NCBI GenBank assembly: GCA_035192965.1
Contig: CP136571.1
Coordinates: forward strand, 1,012,501 to 1,076,500
Direction: 5' to 3'
Source: Fuscovulum sp.
GTDB lineage: Bacteria > Pseudomonadota > Alphaproteobacteria > Rhodobacterales > Rhodobacteraceae
Length of the DNA stretch: 64,000 nt
Positions 1 to 9,249 of this stretch are shown in pieces (positions within the stretch are counted from its first letter, which is position 1; each line of letters starts with the position of its first letter). A model generated the notes under the pieces. The model did not search any database. It was given only the letters and a program-made list of their open reading frames with translations, and was not told where the DNA came from. A program made the position numbers and the translations under genes.

Positions 1-1
1 G

Positions 2-445
2 GTGGGGCTTGGGGTCGCGGCAGGGTTGTTTGTGCTGGCGGGCGCGCGGTGGCCGCGATTGGCGGCATGGCGCGCGGCGGCGGCGCGGGCGGTGTTTGCG
101 CACGGGGTCTGGCAGCAGCAAGTGGTGTTGAGCCTGGGGACGGTGGCGGCGAACCTGCTGGCCTTTGCGGCCTGTGCGGCGGCGGTGGGCGTCTGGCTGC
201 CCTTGGGCGCGGTTCTGGTGATCCTGCCGCTGGTGCTATTCACCATGCTGGTGCCGTTGACCATCGGCGGCTGGGGCCTGCGCGAGGGGGCGGCAGTGGT
301 GCTGTTTCCGCTGGCAGGTGCGACGGGGGCCGAGGGCTTTGCGGCCAGTGCGGCCTTTGGCGTGGTGTTCCTGCTGACATCCGTGCTGGGGATGGCGCTG
401 TGGCTTTGGCCGGGGCGGGCAGAGCCGGGACGCCAGCAGGGTTAG
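2..445 (+). CDS. C-terminal part of a flippase-like integral membrane protein (LPG synthase TM family)
   Basis: The reading frame is already open at the first base of the window, so the N-terminus lies upstream. The 147 visible residues are mostly hydrophobic, with about four membrane segments. They contain the motif PLTIGGWGLREGAA near residue 85, which is typical of the lysylphosphatidylglycerol synthase TM region / UPF0104 family found next to lipid and glycan genes. The role is probably lipid or lipid-linked intermediate translocation, inferred from the family only. The substrate cannot be assigned. Confidence 0.7.
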   Translation: MGLGVAAGLFVLAGARWPRLAAWRAAAARAVFAHGVWQQQVVLSLGTVAANLLAFAACAAAVGVWLPLGAVLVILPLVLFTMLVPLTIGGWGLREGAAVVLFPLAGATGAEGFAASAAFGVVFLLTSVLGMALWLWPGRAEPGRQQG

Positions 446-447
446 CG

Positions 448-684
448 TCAGCGGCGACGGACGGAATTGCCGCCGTCAATGATCTGATTGATCCGTTTCG
501 CCACAGCTTTGTGCAACTCTTCGTCGCCGTCTCCGGGCGGGGCATCGGCGTGGGCGGCCGCGGCATCCTTGAGGATTCCGACAATTTCCCGCTCGGGCAG
601 GATGTTGCGGTCGTTCAGGGCAAGCAGCAGCGATTCGACAATCGCAAGGGCGGCGTGCCCGGCGGAGTGCATGGAAGTGGACAT
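448..684 (-). CDS. Small conserved-looking hypothetical protein
   Basis: A 78-residue soluble, acidic protein rich in Ala and Asp, convergent with the upstream membrane gene and separated from it by only 2 bp. The frame extends upstream to a GTG at 726. The ATG at 684 is chosen because a GAAAG-like purine run precedes it and the upstream residues look non-conserved; the ATG at 711 is also possible. No domain is recognised. It may pair with the divergent Crp/Fnr regulator promoter at 685-849. Confidence 0.5.
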   Translation of the reverse strand: MSTSMHSAGHAALAIVESLLLALNDRNILPEREIVGILKDAAAAHADAPPGDGDEELHKAVAKRINQIIDGGNSVRRR

Positions 685-849
685 CAGGTTTCGACTTTCA
701 CGGGGTTTCATGCCATAATTTGGCACCTAAGCAGCATCGTCGCAGGAAAGTGCCGCGTCGGGCTGATCTGTGTCAGCGTTCAACGTTCTCTTTTGCAGAA
801 TATGGCAGTGAAGCAGTGCCCCAAGAGCCCTGCTTCGGAAAGTGTGGCC

Positions 850-1602
850 ATGAAAGAACCGACCGCCGTTCTGTCAGTGCAGGACAGCCCCTTTGCGCGA
901 AAACTTTCGGCCTTCGTCCGGCTTTCGCAGGAAGAAATGGAGGCGATGTCGGACCTCTATCGCCGTCGCCGCCATTTCGCGGTGGGCAGCGACATGATCC
1001 ATCAAGGGCAGAAAGATCAATGCGCCTATGTGCTCGCCTCGGGGTGGGCGTCGTCTTACAAGATTCTTCCTGACGGCTCGCGGCAGATCGTGGATTTCCA
1101 GATCCCGGGTGATTTTCTGGGATTGCGGTCGGTGTTGTTCCGCACTTCGGACCATAATGTGGAACCGCTGACCCCGATGCAGGCATCGGAGGTGCAGCAG
1201 AAGGACCTGCTGGATGTCTTTGGCCGCACGCCCCGGTTGGCCATGGCGGTCCTGTGGGCCGCGTCGCGGGATGAAGCCATGGTGGTGGAGCGTCTGGTCG
1301 ATCTGGGGCGTCGTTCAGCATCGGTGCGGATGGCGCATTTTCTGCTGGAACTGGGGTCCCGGTTGCGGATGGTTGGGCTGGGGGATCGGACCGGCTATGC
1401 CTGCCCGTTGTCGCAATACCTGCTGGCGGATGCGTTGGGGCTGAGCGCGGTGCATGTGAATCGGGTGCTGCGCGAGTTGCGGGAAGAGGGATTGCTGACG
1501 TTTCAGCGTGGGCGGGTCACCTTTGACGATTATGACGCGCTGGTTGCCCATGCGGATTTTGACCGCGCCTATCTGGATCTGGACGGGCCGTTGCTGGGAT
1601 AG
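850..1602 (+). CDS. Crp/Fnr family transcriptional regulator (no Fe-S cysteines)
   Basis: A 250-residue protein with an N-terminal cyclic-nucleotide-binding fold (about residues 20-140) and a C-terminal winged HTH_Crp domain; the recognition helix region reads LADALGLSAVHVNRVLRELRE. The N-terminal cysteine cluster used by FNR for a [4Fe-4S] cluster is absent, which resembles the alphaproteobacterial FixK/DNR-like group. The start at 850 is supported by a GGAAAG Shine-Dalgarno at 838-843; the frame is open far upstream, but the upstream translation is Gly/Arg-rich noise. The effector and regulon cannot be read from the sequence. Confidence 0.85.
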   Translation: MKEPTAVLSVQDSPFARKLSAFVRLSQEEMEAMSDLYRRRRHFAVGSDMIHQGQKDQCAYVLASGWASSYKILPDGSRQIVDFQIPGDFLGLRSVLFRTSDHNVEPLTPMQASEVQQKDLLDVFGRTPRLAMAVLWAASRDEAMVVERLVDLGRRSASVRMAHFLLELGSRLRMVGLGDRTGYACPLSQYLLADALGLSAVHVNRVLRELREEGLLTFQRGRVTFDDYDALVAHADFDRAYLDLDGPLLG

Positions 1603-1658
1603 AGGGGGCCGTCCGGAGCGCGGATCGCCCCGGGCGGGCCCGGTTCGCCGGGGCCGGG

Positions 1659-1850
1659 TCAGGCAAGCGCGTGACAGGCAGCGGAGAGCGACTTGAGGCA
1701 ATCGGCATCGTTATGGGCCGAGAGAGATGCCTCTGCGGCCTGAAAATGGACCAGAGCTGCATCCTTTTTCGGACCTGCGGGGGCTTTTTCCCAAGCAGCG
1801 CGCACGATGGACATCCGGTCGCGGGTTGAGGTGAAGTATTTCGTCGTCAT
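1659..1850 (-). CDS. Small hypothetical protein (63 aa)
   Basis: A short charged protein beginning MTTKYFTSTRDRMS and ending in a helical, Ala-rich tail. An AAGGAA Shine-Dalgarno lies 7 bases before the ATG, and composition matches neighbouring genes, so it is likely to be translated. No domain is recognised. It is convergent with the Crp/Fnr gene. Confidence 0.55.
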   Translation of the reverse strand: MTTKYFTSTRDRMSIVRAAWEKAPAGPKKDAALVHFQAAEASLSAHNDADCLKSLSAACHALA

Positions 1851-2124
1851 GGTCGGTTCCTTGTGGGGCGCAGCTTTCTTTACAATGCCGAATACCCGAC
1901 GAGGCCTGAAGGTGAGGCCTGAGGGCGGGACCGGGGACGTCGTTGGGTTTGCCGGGATTGGGGCTGTGCCGGATCAGCGAGGATTCGCGGATCGGGGGAT
2001 GTGTATAGGCCATTCTGCAGACGGAGGAACTGATGCAGATTGGCATAGGCCCGATCCCGCCGGTGGGGCGGCGCGGGCCGTCATGGGGCGATGAGGGCCA
2101 GCGCCTTGCGGCAGGGGGATCGCG

Positions 2125-2427
2125 TCATGCCGGATCTTCCATTTTCGGTGCGTCGTTCGGGATCAGGGTTTCCGGCAGGCCCCGGTCGGCGAGCAAGGCG
2201 GCATCGAGATCCTTTTCGGTGATCGGGAGCAATTCGGTTTGCCCGGCCTGCACCCCGCGCCCCCGGACCCGCAGATAGGTGGCGACGCGGCGGAAGGCTT
2301 CAAACGTGAGGCCGTCGAGGCGTTCATCTTCGCGCAGGACATCGTAGCTGCCCGAGGGGAAATCCCTGTCATGGCCGGGAAGGCGGAAGCTGTTGCGGAA
2401 GGTGACGGTCGCTGTGGTGGATCGCAT
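2125..2427 (-). CDS. Conserved-looking hypothetical protein (100 aa)
   Basis: A 100-residue soluble protein. It begins MRSTTATVTFRNSFRLPG, followed by an acidic Asp/Glu-rich stretch, an YLRVRGRG segment and a TELLPITEKDLDAALLADRG segment. The layout resembles small conserved proteins of unknown function common in Rhodobacteraceae, judged by recollection and not by a search. It stands alone between a small hypothetical gene and an exported protein gene, and no function is proposed. Confidence 0.6.
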   Translation of the reverse strand: MRSTTATVTFRNSFRLPGHDRDFPSGSYDVLREDERLDGLTFEAFRRVATYLRVRGRGVQAGQTELLPITEKDLDAALLADRGLPETLIPNDAPKMEDPA

Positions 2428-2664
2428 GGCTGTCGCGGACTCCGGCTGTTACCCGCAGGTCCGGTGCCATCTGGCAACGGTTGGGATGGGCGTGAGCCTA
2501 TCACCGCGCCCGTTGGGGAAGGCTGATGCGGATCAGTGCGGGTGGGGGTGTCGGGGCGGGCTGCGTGGCGGGTGCGGAAGGCGGGGAACCGGAAGGCCCC
2601 TGTTTGCGTTTGTTCTGCGCAAGGGCCGTTTCGGCCCATGGCCACAGAAATATCGGAGACGCCC

Positions 2665-3168
2665 ATGGCGCAATTCAACAAAATCACAGTTCTTGTCGGC
2701 CCGCTTGTCGGGCTTTTGCTGGCTGGTGCGGCCTTTGCTGCGCCGGACGACAAGGTGAAATCCGTCGATGTCGAGATGGACATCACAGCGCTGACCAATG
2801 CGGCGGCTGCCGTGCGTTTTGCCAATACGGCCGATGACCTGCAGGGCGCGATCCTGGCGCGGGTTGTGGACCGGACCGCGGAAGAAGGGATCGAGATCAA
2901 GATCGACCTGTCCGAAGTGGAGCTGAGCAATTCGTTCACCGATGCGGTGGGCGCCGCGGATACCCGTCTGGTCGGCGTGGTGAATGTGACCGACATGAAC
3001 GACAACACCAACTTCAACACCTATGAGTTGACGGTGACTGTCGAGCAGGCGGCAACCTTCTTCCCGCAAGGGTTCGATCAGACCACCGTGACGGCCAGCA
3101 GCGACGAGTTCTATCAGGCGCTGATTGCCGCCTTTGCCGATGGCGTGGTGCGTCGCTTGGACGAATAA
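2665..3168 (+). CDS. Small secreted hypothetical protein
   Basis: A 167-residue protein with a clear Sec signal peptide (MAQFNKITVLVGPLVGLLLAG, then AAFA|A near residue 25). The mature part is acidic, with alternating hydrophobic residues suggesting a beta-rich fold and no cysteines. The start at 2665 is chosen because a GGAG sequence lies 6 bases upstream and it places the signal peptide at the N-terminus; longer in-frame starts exist upstream. It is monocistronic, followed by a strong intrinsic terminator. No family is recognised. Confidence 0.65.
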   Translation: MAQFNKITVLVGPLVGLLLAGAAFAAPDDKVKSVDVEMDITALTNAAAAVRFANTADDLQGAILARVVDRTAEEGIEIKIDLSEVELSNSFTDAVGAADTRLVGVVNVTDMNDNTNFNTYELTVTVEQAATFFPQGFDQTTVTASSDEFYQALIAAFADGVVRRLDE

Positions 3169-3190
3169 GCCACTTAACTGGCTATTTGGG

Positions 3191-3220
3191 GGGCGGGGCC
3201 GCGCAGGCCCCGCCCTTTTT
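3191..3220 (+). terminator. Rho-independent terminator after the secreted protein gene
   Basis: A perfect 10-bp GC stem (3191-3200 with 3206-3215), a 5-base loop and a run of five T directly after. It lies 22 bp past the stop codon of the preceding + strand gene and also faces the end of the convergent SDR gene. Confidence 0.9.
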
Positions 3221-3255
3221 CGTTTCCCAGTGCCGGTGCGGCGCGCGGCAGCCTG

Positions 3256-4050
3256 TCAGGACCGGCGCAGATACCAGGCCTGAAGCCAGCGCATGGGCGG
3301 GCCGGCAAGGCCGCCGACCAGATGCAGCGCCTTGATCGACGTACCCGGCAAGACGAGAAACCGGTTCGCTGCCATGCCGCGGATCAGCGCCGTGGCGACC
3401 TGATCCGCGCTCAGGACGCCGCCAAGGGCTGCCATCCGGCTGGTGACCGCCGGGCGCAGCGGGAGTTCCGCCGTGAGTTGCGGTGTATCTGTATCGGGAG
3501 GCATGCAGAGCGTGACGCCGATGCCGTTCGGCGCCAGTTCCACGCGCAAAACCTCGGCGAGGCCACGCAGGGCGAATTTTGAGGGGGCATAGGCGCTGTA
3601 GCCGTAAAGCCCGGACAGGCCCGCCGCGGAAGAGATCAGGCCGATGCGTCCTTTGGGCAGAAGATGCGGCAGGGTGGCGCGCAGGGCGTTCAGGCAGCCG
3701 AAGTAGTTGACGTTCATCACATCCAGATGCGCCTGTGGCGCGATGTCGGCAAAGCGGCCGGGCACGGTGATGCCGGCAGAGCAGACCAGCAGTCCCGGCG
3801 GACCCAGCGCATCGACGCAGCGCTGGATGGCGGCGGTCAGGCCGGCAGCATCGGTCACGTCGGCGGCTTCGACATGCACGGGCAGGCCGGGGCTTTGGGC
3901 GCGAATCCTCTGCGCAGCCTCGTGCAGCAGGGCGGGTTTGCGGGCTATCAGCGCGACGGGGTGGCCCCGTTCGGCCAGACGCAGCGCCGTGGCAAGGCCG
4001 ATGCCGCTCGAGCCTCCGGTGATGATGGCCGGTCCTTGGGGCAGGGGCAT
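3256..4050 (-). CDS. SDR resembling 3-ketodihydrosphingosine (3-ketosphinganine) reductase
   Basis: A 264-residue classical short-chain dehydrogenase. The NADP(H) motif TGGSSGIG is at residues 11-18 and the catalytic set is Ser140/141, Tyr154 and Lys158 within YSAYAPSKFALRGLAE. After that come PPDTDTPQL and a C-terminal hydrophobic stretch, all features of the KDSR/Fum13/TSC10 group. Inferred role: reduction of the 3-keto group left by the alpha-oxoamine synthase encoded at 16788-18131. It is the last gene of the minus-strand operon that diverges from the PKS gene. The start at 4050 leaves 40 bp after the glycosyltransferase stop; a longer frame to 4158 would overlap that gene. Substrate is inferred; other SDR activities remain possible. 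Confidence 0.75.
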   Translation of the reverse strand: MPLPQGPAIITGGSSGIGLATALRLAERGHPVALIARKPALLHEAAQRIRAQSPGLPVHVEAADVTDAAGLTAAIQRCVDALGPPGLLVCSAGITVPGRFADIAPQAHLDVMNVNYFGCLNALRATLPHLLPKGRIGLISSAAGLSGLYGYSAYAPSKFALRGLAEVLRVELAPNGIGVTLCMPPDTDTPQLTAELPLRPAVTSRMAALGGVLSADQVATALIRGMAANRFLVLPGTSIKALHLVGGLAGPPMRWLQAWYLRRS

Positions 4051-4090
4051 GGAACCTTTTCTCGTGCAGGAAGGCCGGGCCAGAGGCGCG

Positions 4091-5416
4091 TCAGATGGGG
4101 CGGCCGAGAACCTGTAAATAAACGTCGCGCAGCCGGTCGCGATAGATTTCGGGCGCATAGCGCGCGGCCTGTTTCACGCCGGCCGCAGAGAGTTTCGCTC
4201 GCAGATCGGCGTTGCGGTCCAGTTCGATGATCGCGTCGGCGATGGCGCGGGGATCGTACGGGTCGATCAGCAGGGCGGCGTCGCCCGCCACTTCCGGCGT
4301 GGAGCTTTCGCGCGATGTGATGACAGGCGTTCCCAGCAGCATCGCTTCGAGGATGGGCAGGCCGAACCCTTCGTAGAGCGAGGGGAAGGTCACGGCCTTG
4401 GCCCCCCGGATCAGGCTGACGAGCAGGGGGAACGGGGCATAGTCAAAGCGGCGGATCCGGTCGCGGGTGATGGTCAGGCTGCCGATCTGTTCCAGAAAGC
4501 GGTTGGTCGTGTCGTTGATCAGGCGCAGTTCGTTTTCGGATTTCCAGGCCTGCGCGCCGACGATGACGAGCGGGGATTCGACCTTGGACGAAAGATAAGC
4601 CTCGATCAGGCGGCCGACGTTCTTTTTCGGTTCGAGAGAGCCGAAGAACAGGAAGTAGCCCTTGTAGGGCAGGCCGAAGGTGCCTTCGACCTCGCGCTGG
4701 ACCACGTCGTCGGGGCGGTTGCGGAGCTTGGCCGGGATGTCGACGGATTGGTAGGTGTTGGTGACCTTGCTTTCGGGGCAACGCAGCAATTCGATGATGT
4801 CGTTGCGTGAGGTTTCGGACACCGTGATGATGTGGTCGGCGCGTTTGACGATGCGCCGCATCAGTTTGAGGTAGTGCTTTTTCGGGTCCAGCGTGGTGTA
4901 GGGCAGACGCAACGGGACCAGATCATGCAGGGTGTAGATGTTCTTTGCGCCCATCATCCGCAGCGGCAGCGGATAGGTCCAGTGCATGATTTCAGGGGGT
5001 TGGGCGAGACGCACTGGTTTGCGTTGTCCAGTGAGATAGAAATAGGCATCAGCGGCACCGAAAAGGTTGCTCGCATTCCAAAGCTGGTCTGCATAGGGCA
5101 TCCGTGAGGAGAAGGTCTTGGAAATGACCTTGCCGGTGCGCGGGATTGCCTTTGGAGAGGACCACAGGAAGGTGCGGGCCATCTCTGTGGTCTGGTGAAT
5201 GATGCGTTCCAGTTTTGACTTTTCGGTCACGGGATCGAAGAAGTCGATCTCTCGAAGCAAACCATCCCGCCCGCCATAAGACCGGCTGCCATAGAGCACA
5301 TCGACGCCGAGGCCCATGTTGTGCAGTTCATAGGACAGGTTGCGCGCATAGGTGGAAACCCCGGTGCCTTTGTCGAGGGCGAGGTTCATCCCGTCGATCA
5401 TGATCCTTGTTTGCAT
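4091..5416 (-). CDS. Glycosyltransferase family 4
   Basis: A 441-residue cytosolic GT-B glycosyltransferase. The N-terminal domain opens with MIDGMNLALDKGTGVSTYARNL (acceptor side). The C-terminal GT4 domain has FFGSLEPKKNVGRLIEAY and the nucleotide-sugar motif PSLYEGFGLPILEAMLLGTPVI with its paired Glu residues. It sits 52 bp after the upstream pyruvyltransferase in the same operon, pointing to assembly of a glycan later pyruvylated. Donor and acceptor are unknown. Confidence 0.85.
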   Translation of the reverse strand: MQTRIMIDGMNLALDKGTGVSTYARNLSYELHNMGLGVDVLYGSRSYGGRDGLLREIDFFDPVTEKSKLERIIHQTTEMARTFLWSSPKAIPRTGKVISKTFSSRMPYADQLWNASNLFGAADAYFYLTGQRKPVRLAQPPEIMHWTYPLPLRMMGAKNIYTLHDLVPLRLPYTTLDPKKHYLKLMRRIVKRADHIITVSETSRNDIIELLRCPESKVTNTYQSVDIPAKLRNRPDDVVQREVEGTFGLPYKGYFLFFGSLEPKKNVGRLIEAYLSSKVESPLVIVGAQAWKSENELRLINDTTNRFLEQIGSLTITRDRIRRFDYAPFPLLVSLIRGAKAVTFPSLYEGFGLPILEAMLLGTPVITSRESSTPEVAGDAALLIDPYDPRAIADAIIELDRNADLRAKLSAAGVKQAARYAPEIYRDRLRDVYLQVLGRPI

Positions 5417-5468
5417 TCTGCCGTCTTTGCCTTTGATGGGGTTCCGCCCTGTGCGGGGCGCCTTGGGA

Positions 5469-6548
5469 TCAGCGCCGCCAGAATTGCAGCAGATCGGTGA
5501 TGGGTTTTGAATCCTGCAACACCTCGCGCAGATGCTCGGGGTTGCGTTTGGTGATCGGGATGGACTGGATCAGCGGGTGATCGAAGATCGTCTTGCCTAC
5601 CGGGGCCTTGAGGGGCCAAAGGTCCAGCGGAAAGGCGTTGATCAAGGGGTCGGTGTCAAAGTCGATCGGCCGCCAGACATCATCGATCGTCCGCATCAGA
5701 TGGGCCCAATCGGTGTGTTTCTTGCGGTCCTGCACATAGACCGGGAGCTTGTTGCGGCCCATCCCCCGGTACAGATCGATGATGCGCAGATCGACGCTGT
5801 CTTCGTCGAGAAGATCCAGTTCGGACAGACCGCTGACCTTGCCGCGCGGCGAGAAGTAGAGGCAGGGGATACCGTAGCTTTCGGCGAAGACCATGCCGTG
5901 CAGGCTGGTGGAGACGAGGCGTTCGCATTCCAGAATGTCGTTCAGGCGCGCGCGCAGGGCATCGGGGGTGACGTCGGTCACAGTGTTGATCAGGCGAACG
6001 GAGCTGCGTTCGCTTTCAGGGATGTGGTAGCGCAGGAAGGCATCCTTCACCTGCGCGTCCAGACTGCGATCTTTGAGATCGGCGAGATGGACGATCACGC
6101 CCAGTTTCCAGCGTTTCTTCAGTTTGGGCCGATAGAAACGGGGCAGGAGCCAGACCGGATCGCCATAGGCGGGCGTGCCGACGGCGTTTTCATCGCCAAG
6201 GATGCGGCGGGTGACCGGGCCGCGGGTGGCAGTGACGCGGAACTTGGCCACGCTGTTGGGGATGAAGGGTTCCTTGCCGGGCCCCTTATGCAGGGGGTTG
6301 CGGTATTTCGAGGTGCCGGTTCCCCAGAGCCATACCTCGCCCCCGGTGAAGCCATGCGCGATGGTTCCGACGGCGGCCATGCGGATCGCTGTGCTGTTCT
6401 GGGCCTTGTGGCTGCTGGGCAGGCCGGAGAGCAGGGTGACCATGACCGGGCTGAGCGCGTCGCCGAGGTTGGCGACACGATCACCCAGAACGAAAGACAG
6501 CGGGATGCTGCCGGTTTCTGCGACGGACTGTCTGAGAGAGGTTGTCAC
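5469..6548 (-). CDS. Polysaccharide pyruvyl transferase family protein (single domain)
   Basis: A 359-residue protein of the PF04230 type (ExoV/GumL/CsaB relatives), transferring pyruvate from PEP to a sugar as a ketal. Diagnostic segments are NLGDALSPVMV near residue 25, the GTG-based glycine loop, TRGPVTRRIL, YGDPVWLLP and the C-terminal CERLVSTSLHGMVFAESYGIPC. The GTG start at 6548 has an AAAGGA Shine-Dalgarno 6 bases upstream and lies 22 bp after the stop of the two-domain paralogue. It is about 45% shorter than that neighbour, consistent with a duplication history. Confidence 0.85.
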   Translation of the reverse strand: MTTSLRQSVAETGSIPLSFVLGDRVANLGDALSPVMVTLLSGLPSSHKAQNSTAIRMAAVGTIAHGFTGGEVWLWGTGTSKYRNPLHKGPGKEPFIPNSVAKFRVTATRGPVTRRILGDENAVGTPAYGDPVWLLPRFYRPKLKKRWKLGVIVHLADLKDRSLDAQVKDAFLRYHIPESERSSVRLINTVTDVTPDALRARLNDILECERLVSTSLHGMVFAESYGIPCLYFSPRGKVSGLSELDLLDEDSVDLRIIDLYRGMGRNKLPVYVQDRKKHTDWAHLMRTIDDVWRPIDFDTDPLINAFPLDLWPLKAPVGKTIFDHPLIQSIPITKRNPEHLREVLQDSKPITDLLQFWRR

Positions 6549-6570
6549 ATTCTGTCCTTTCACCGCGCGA

Positions 6571-8682
6571 TCAGAACCGGAAATCCGTTTCGGCTCGGGA
6601 TGTGAGCCGCCATTGGCCCTTGGCATCCCGTGGAGCGAGGGGGAGGGGGAAGCTCTGGACCAGATCGGCGGCATCCAGTTCCAGCGGGGCCCAGTTTGCC
6701 ATGACGAAATCGGCTGCCGCCTGCCAATCGGTGGGGTCCTGGCGATCCTGGGCGAAGGTGGGCAGATGGCTTGCCCCGGCGCCGAGATAGAAATCGCGCA
6801 TCCGGTGATCAATCTTCACGCTGTCATCGGCAAGGTCCAGCCGGGTGCCGGTGCCAGGGCCTTCGGTGCTGAACCAGGCGCAGGGGATCCCATAGGTTTC
6901 GGCAATGACAAGGCCGTGCAGACTGGTGGACAGGATCATGCGGCAGGACGCGATTTCGGCGACCTTGGCCTTGAGCGCCTCAAGCGTAGGTTCGGTAAGG
7001 GTGTTGATGACCCGGATCGAGCCTGACAGCGTTTCGGGAATGTCATAGCGCCGGTAGGCGGCGCGAAGGGGCGCATCGGGGCGCAGCGCATCCAGTTCGG
7101 TGATGTGGACGATCACGCCGATATCGGTGGTCTTGGCCACATCCGCCATGGGCCAGATGCGGGGCAGAAGCCAGACCGGATCGCCATGGGCGCAGGGCCC
7201 GGACGTCAGGCCCGCCTCGCGCAATAGCCCGGCGCTGCGGGGGCCGCGGGTGGCATGGACGTGAAAGGCGGTGTCCGGTGGGGCGATGAAATGGCCCAGA
7301 TCGGGTTGCACGGCGTTGCGGGTGGCGTCGAAGCCGGTGCCCCAGACATGCAGGGTGCCATTCTTTTGCGCGTGCCCGATGGTGCCGACGCCGACCAGTC
7401 GTTCGCAGGCTTTGTCGAAATGGGCGTGGCGGACGGGAACGCCGGCAAGGGCGGCCACCACGACGGCGCTGAGGGCATCGCCGAGATTGGCATAGGGTGT
7501 GCCTTGCGTGCTGGCCACCCAGGAGAGCGGAACACCGCCGTGATCGGCCACAAGGCGCGACAGCAGATCTTGTTTGTCCTGCGGGCCGAACCGGCGGGGC
7601 GCGGGTGCCTTGCGCGGGGGTGTCGCAACCGCATTGGCCCGCGCATCGGCCTGTCGCAGGGCCACGACATCATGCTGAAGGCACAGGTCGGTAAGGACCG
7701 GATGCTGCCAGATCGTCTGGCCCGGTGCTGGAACCACAGGGTTGAGCGGGAAGGGAAAGGCGTCGATCAGCGGCTGCGTATCGAGGGTGACGGGGCGCCA
7801 GTGGTGATCGACCGCGGCCATGACCGCGGGCCAATCCGTCAACGCGTCGCGCGGCTGCACATAGGTCATGACCGATGATTTGCCGAGGCCGCGATACAGA
7901 TCGATGATGCGCAGATCGAGATCGCCCTGCGGATCGAGCGGTTTTTCCGCCGGACCGATCACGTCACCGTTTGGTGCGAAGTAAAGGCAAGGAATGCCGT
8001 AGGATTCGGCGATGACCATGCCGTGCAGGCTGGTGGACACGATGCGTTCGCAGGCGAGGATTTCGTCGATCTTGTCGCCGATGGCCTGCATCGAGATGGG
8101 CGCGCAGGTGGTGATCAGGTGAACGTCATCTGCAAGCTCTGCCGGGATGTCGAAGCGGCGGATATTGTCGCGCGGGATGGCAACGGGGCTGCGATCCTTG
8201 AGTTCCGACAGGTGGAGGATGGCGCCGATCTTCCATTTCTTTTCGACCTGCGGGCGATAGAACTGCGGCAGGATCCAAACCGGATCGCCGTACACCCCCG
8301 GTTTGTGGCCATCAGGACCGGCGAGAAGCTGTTCCGAGACGGGGCCGCGCGTGGCGGTGACAACGAACTTGGACTGGGGGGGGACGGTGAAGGGAACGCG
8401 CTCGTCCAGCGGGGCGGAGGGGTTCTTCCAGCTGGAGCAGCCGGTGCCCCAGAACCAGACCTCGCCCTCGGCGAAACCGTGGCCGATGGTGCCGACAGCC
8501 GCCATGCGGAGCGATCTGGATCGGGTGGGAACGCGGCGGATCTGGCGGCCGGACAGCAGGGCCACCATGACCGGACTGAGCGCATCGCCGAAATTCAGAT
8601 AGTCCATGTCCGTGGACGATCCTGCCCAGGAAAGAGGCAGCGGTTCGTCTTCCGGAACCCGGGCGCACAGGTCTTTGTTCAT
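6571..8682 (-). CDS. Tandem two-domain polysaccharide pyruvyl transferase
   Basis: A 703-residue fusion of two complete pyruvyltransferase-like domains. Domain 1 (about residues 1-350) has NFGDALSPVMVALLSG, YGDPVWILPQFY and CERIVSTSLHGMVIAESYGIPC. Domain 2 (about 370-703) repeats the set as NLGDALSAVVVAALAG, HGDPVWLLPRIW and CRMILSTSLHGLVIAETYGIPC. The linker around 350-365 is Pro/Ala-rich. Single-domain relatives are usually 300-400 residues. It is the first gene of the minus-strand operon and diverges from the PKS. One domain may be regulatory or act on a second sugar; this is inference. Confidence 0.85.
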   Translation of the reverse strand: MNKDLCARVPEDEPLPLSWAGSSTDMDYLNFGDALSPVMVALLSGRQIRRVPTRSRSLRMAAVGTIGHGFAEGEVWFWGTGCSSWKNPSAPLDERVPFTVPPQSKFVVTATRGPVSEQLLAGPDGHKPGVYGDPVWILPQFYRPQVEKKWKIGAILHLSELKDRSPVAIPRDNIRRFDIPAELADDVHLITTCAPISMQAIGDKIDEILACERIVSTSLHGMVIAESYGIPCLYFAPNGDVIGPAEKPLDPQGDLDLRIIDLYRGLGKSSVMTYVQPRDALTDWPAVMAAVDHHWRPVTLDTQPLIDAFPFPLNPVVPAPGQTIWQHPVLTDLCLQHDVVALRQADARANAVATPPRKAPAPRRFGPQDKQDLLSRLVADHGGVPLSWVASTQGTPYANLGDALSAVVVAALAGVPVRHAHFDKACERLVGVGTIGHAQKNGTLHVWGTGFDATRNAVQPDLGHFIAPPDTAFHVHATRGPRSAGLLREAGLTSGPCAHGDPVWLLPRIWPMADVAKTTDIGVIVHITELDALRPDAPLRAAYRRYDIPETLSGSIRVINTLTEPTLEALKAKVAEIASCRMILSTSLHGLVIAETYGIPCAWFSTEGPGTGTRLDLADDSVKIDHRMRDFYLGAGASHLPTFAQDRQDPTDWQAAADFVMANWAPLELDAADLVQSFPLPLAPRDAKGQWRLTSRAETDFRF

Positions 8683-9249
8683 ACTGGTACCAACACGTCT
8701 TACTCACACACACACGCCACGAACTGCACGGCTGCGCGCAGAGGTAGGGGTTTTTCCTTGTCCTGTCCATCATCGTCAACGGCGGATTCAGAAAGGAAAA
8801 TCTGCATACGTGGCGATTCTCGGCCCATCCGAGGCTGCGGCACTGCCTAGATGAAACGACCATAGACCCGAAGACTTGCCTCAGAACGGGCCCGGGGACG
8901 GGGGTATGTTGACGCTTAATCGTAACCGGCAGGAGAGTTCTTTAGGCGCTTTGCCTGTTTTTTGGGCGAAATTTTGCTTTAACCACCCTGCGGGCGGCCG
9001 GAGCGGAGTGCAACTTGCTTGTTCGCAAGGTAGACCTATGGTTTGTCTAGACGTGAATATGTCGTTCGTTGATACAGTCAGTCTGTGTGTGCGTAAGGGG
9101 TGAGAAGCGTGCAGCCGAAGGGCAAACGCTTCAGTTAAAAGGATAACCAGTGCCATGATCCGGGTTTGTGTCCCGCATCATTCGTGCGCCCGTTCGGCTT
9201 TTTGCTGTGTTGCGGCGCATCGATCATGCGAAAACGCGGTTCGTAGGCC
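8683..9249. promoter_or_regulatory. Divergent promoter region between pyruvyltransferase and PKS operons
   Basis: A 567-bp gap, the largest in the window. It is relatively AT-richer than its surroundings and contains TTGACG at 8909-8914, T-rich tracts around 8958-8980, an inverted repeat CTTGC-N6-GCAAG at 9014-9029 and an alternating CA run near 8703-8712. A 32-codon open frame (9155-9253) ends on the PKS start. No confident -10/-35 pair can be named. The size fits two divergent promoters with shared regulatory sites. Confidence 0.6.

Noticed and set aside
49..849. Upstream extension of the Crp/Fnr frame by about 267 codons
   Set aside because: The extension overlaps the flippase-like gene in another frame, is Gly/Arg-rich, and a good Shine-Dalgarno exists just before 850.
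8703..8712. Alternating CA run as a possible phase-variation repeat
   Set aside because: About five dinucleotide units only, outside coding sequence; too short to call a slippage switch.
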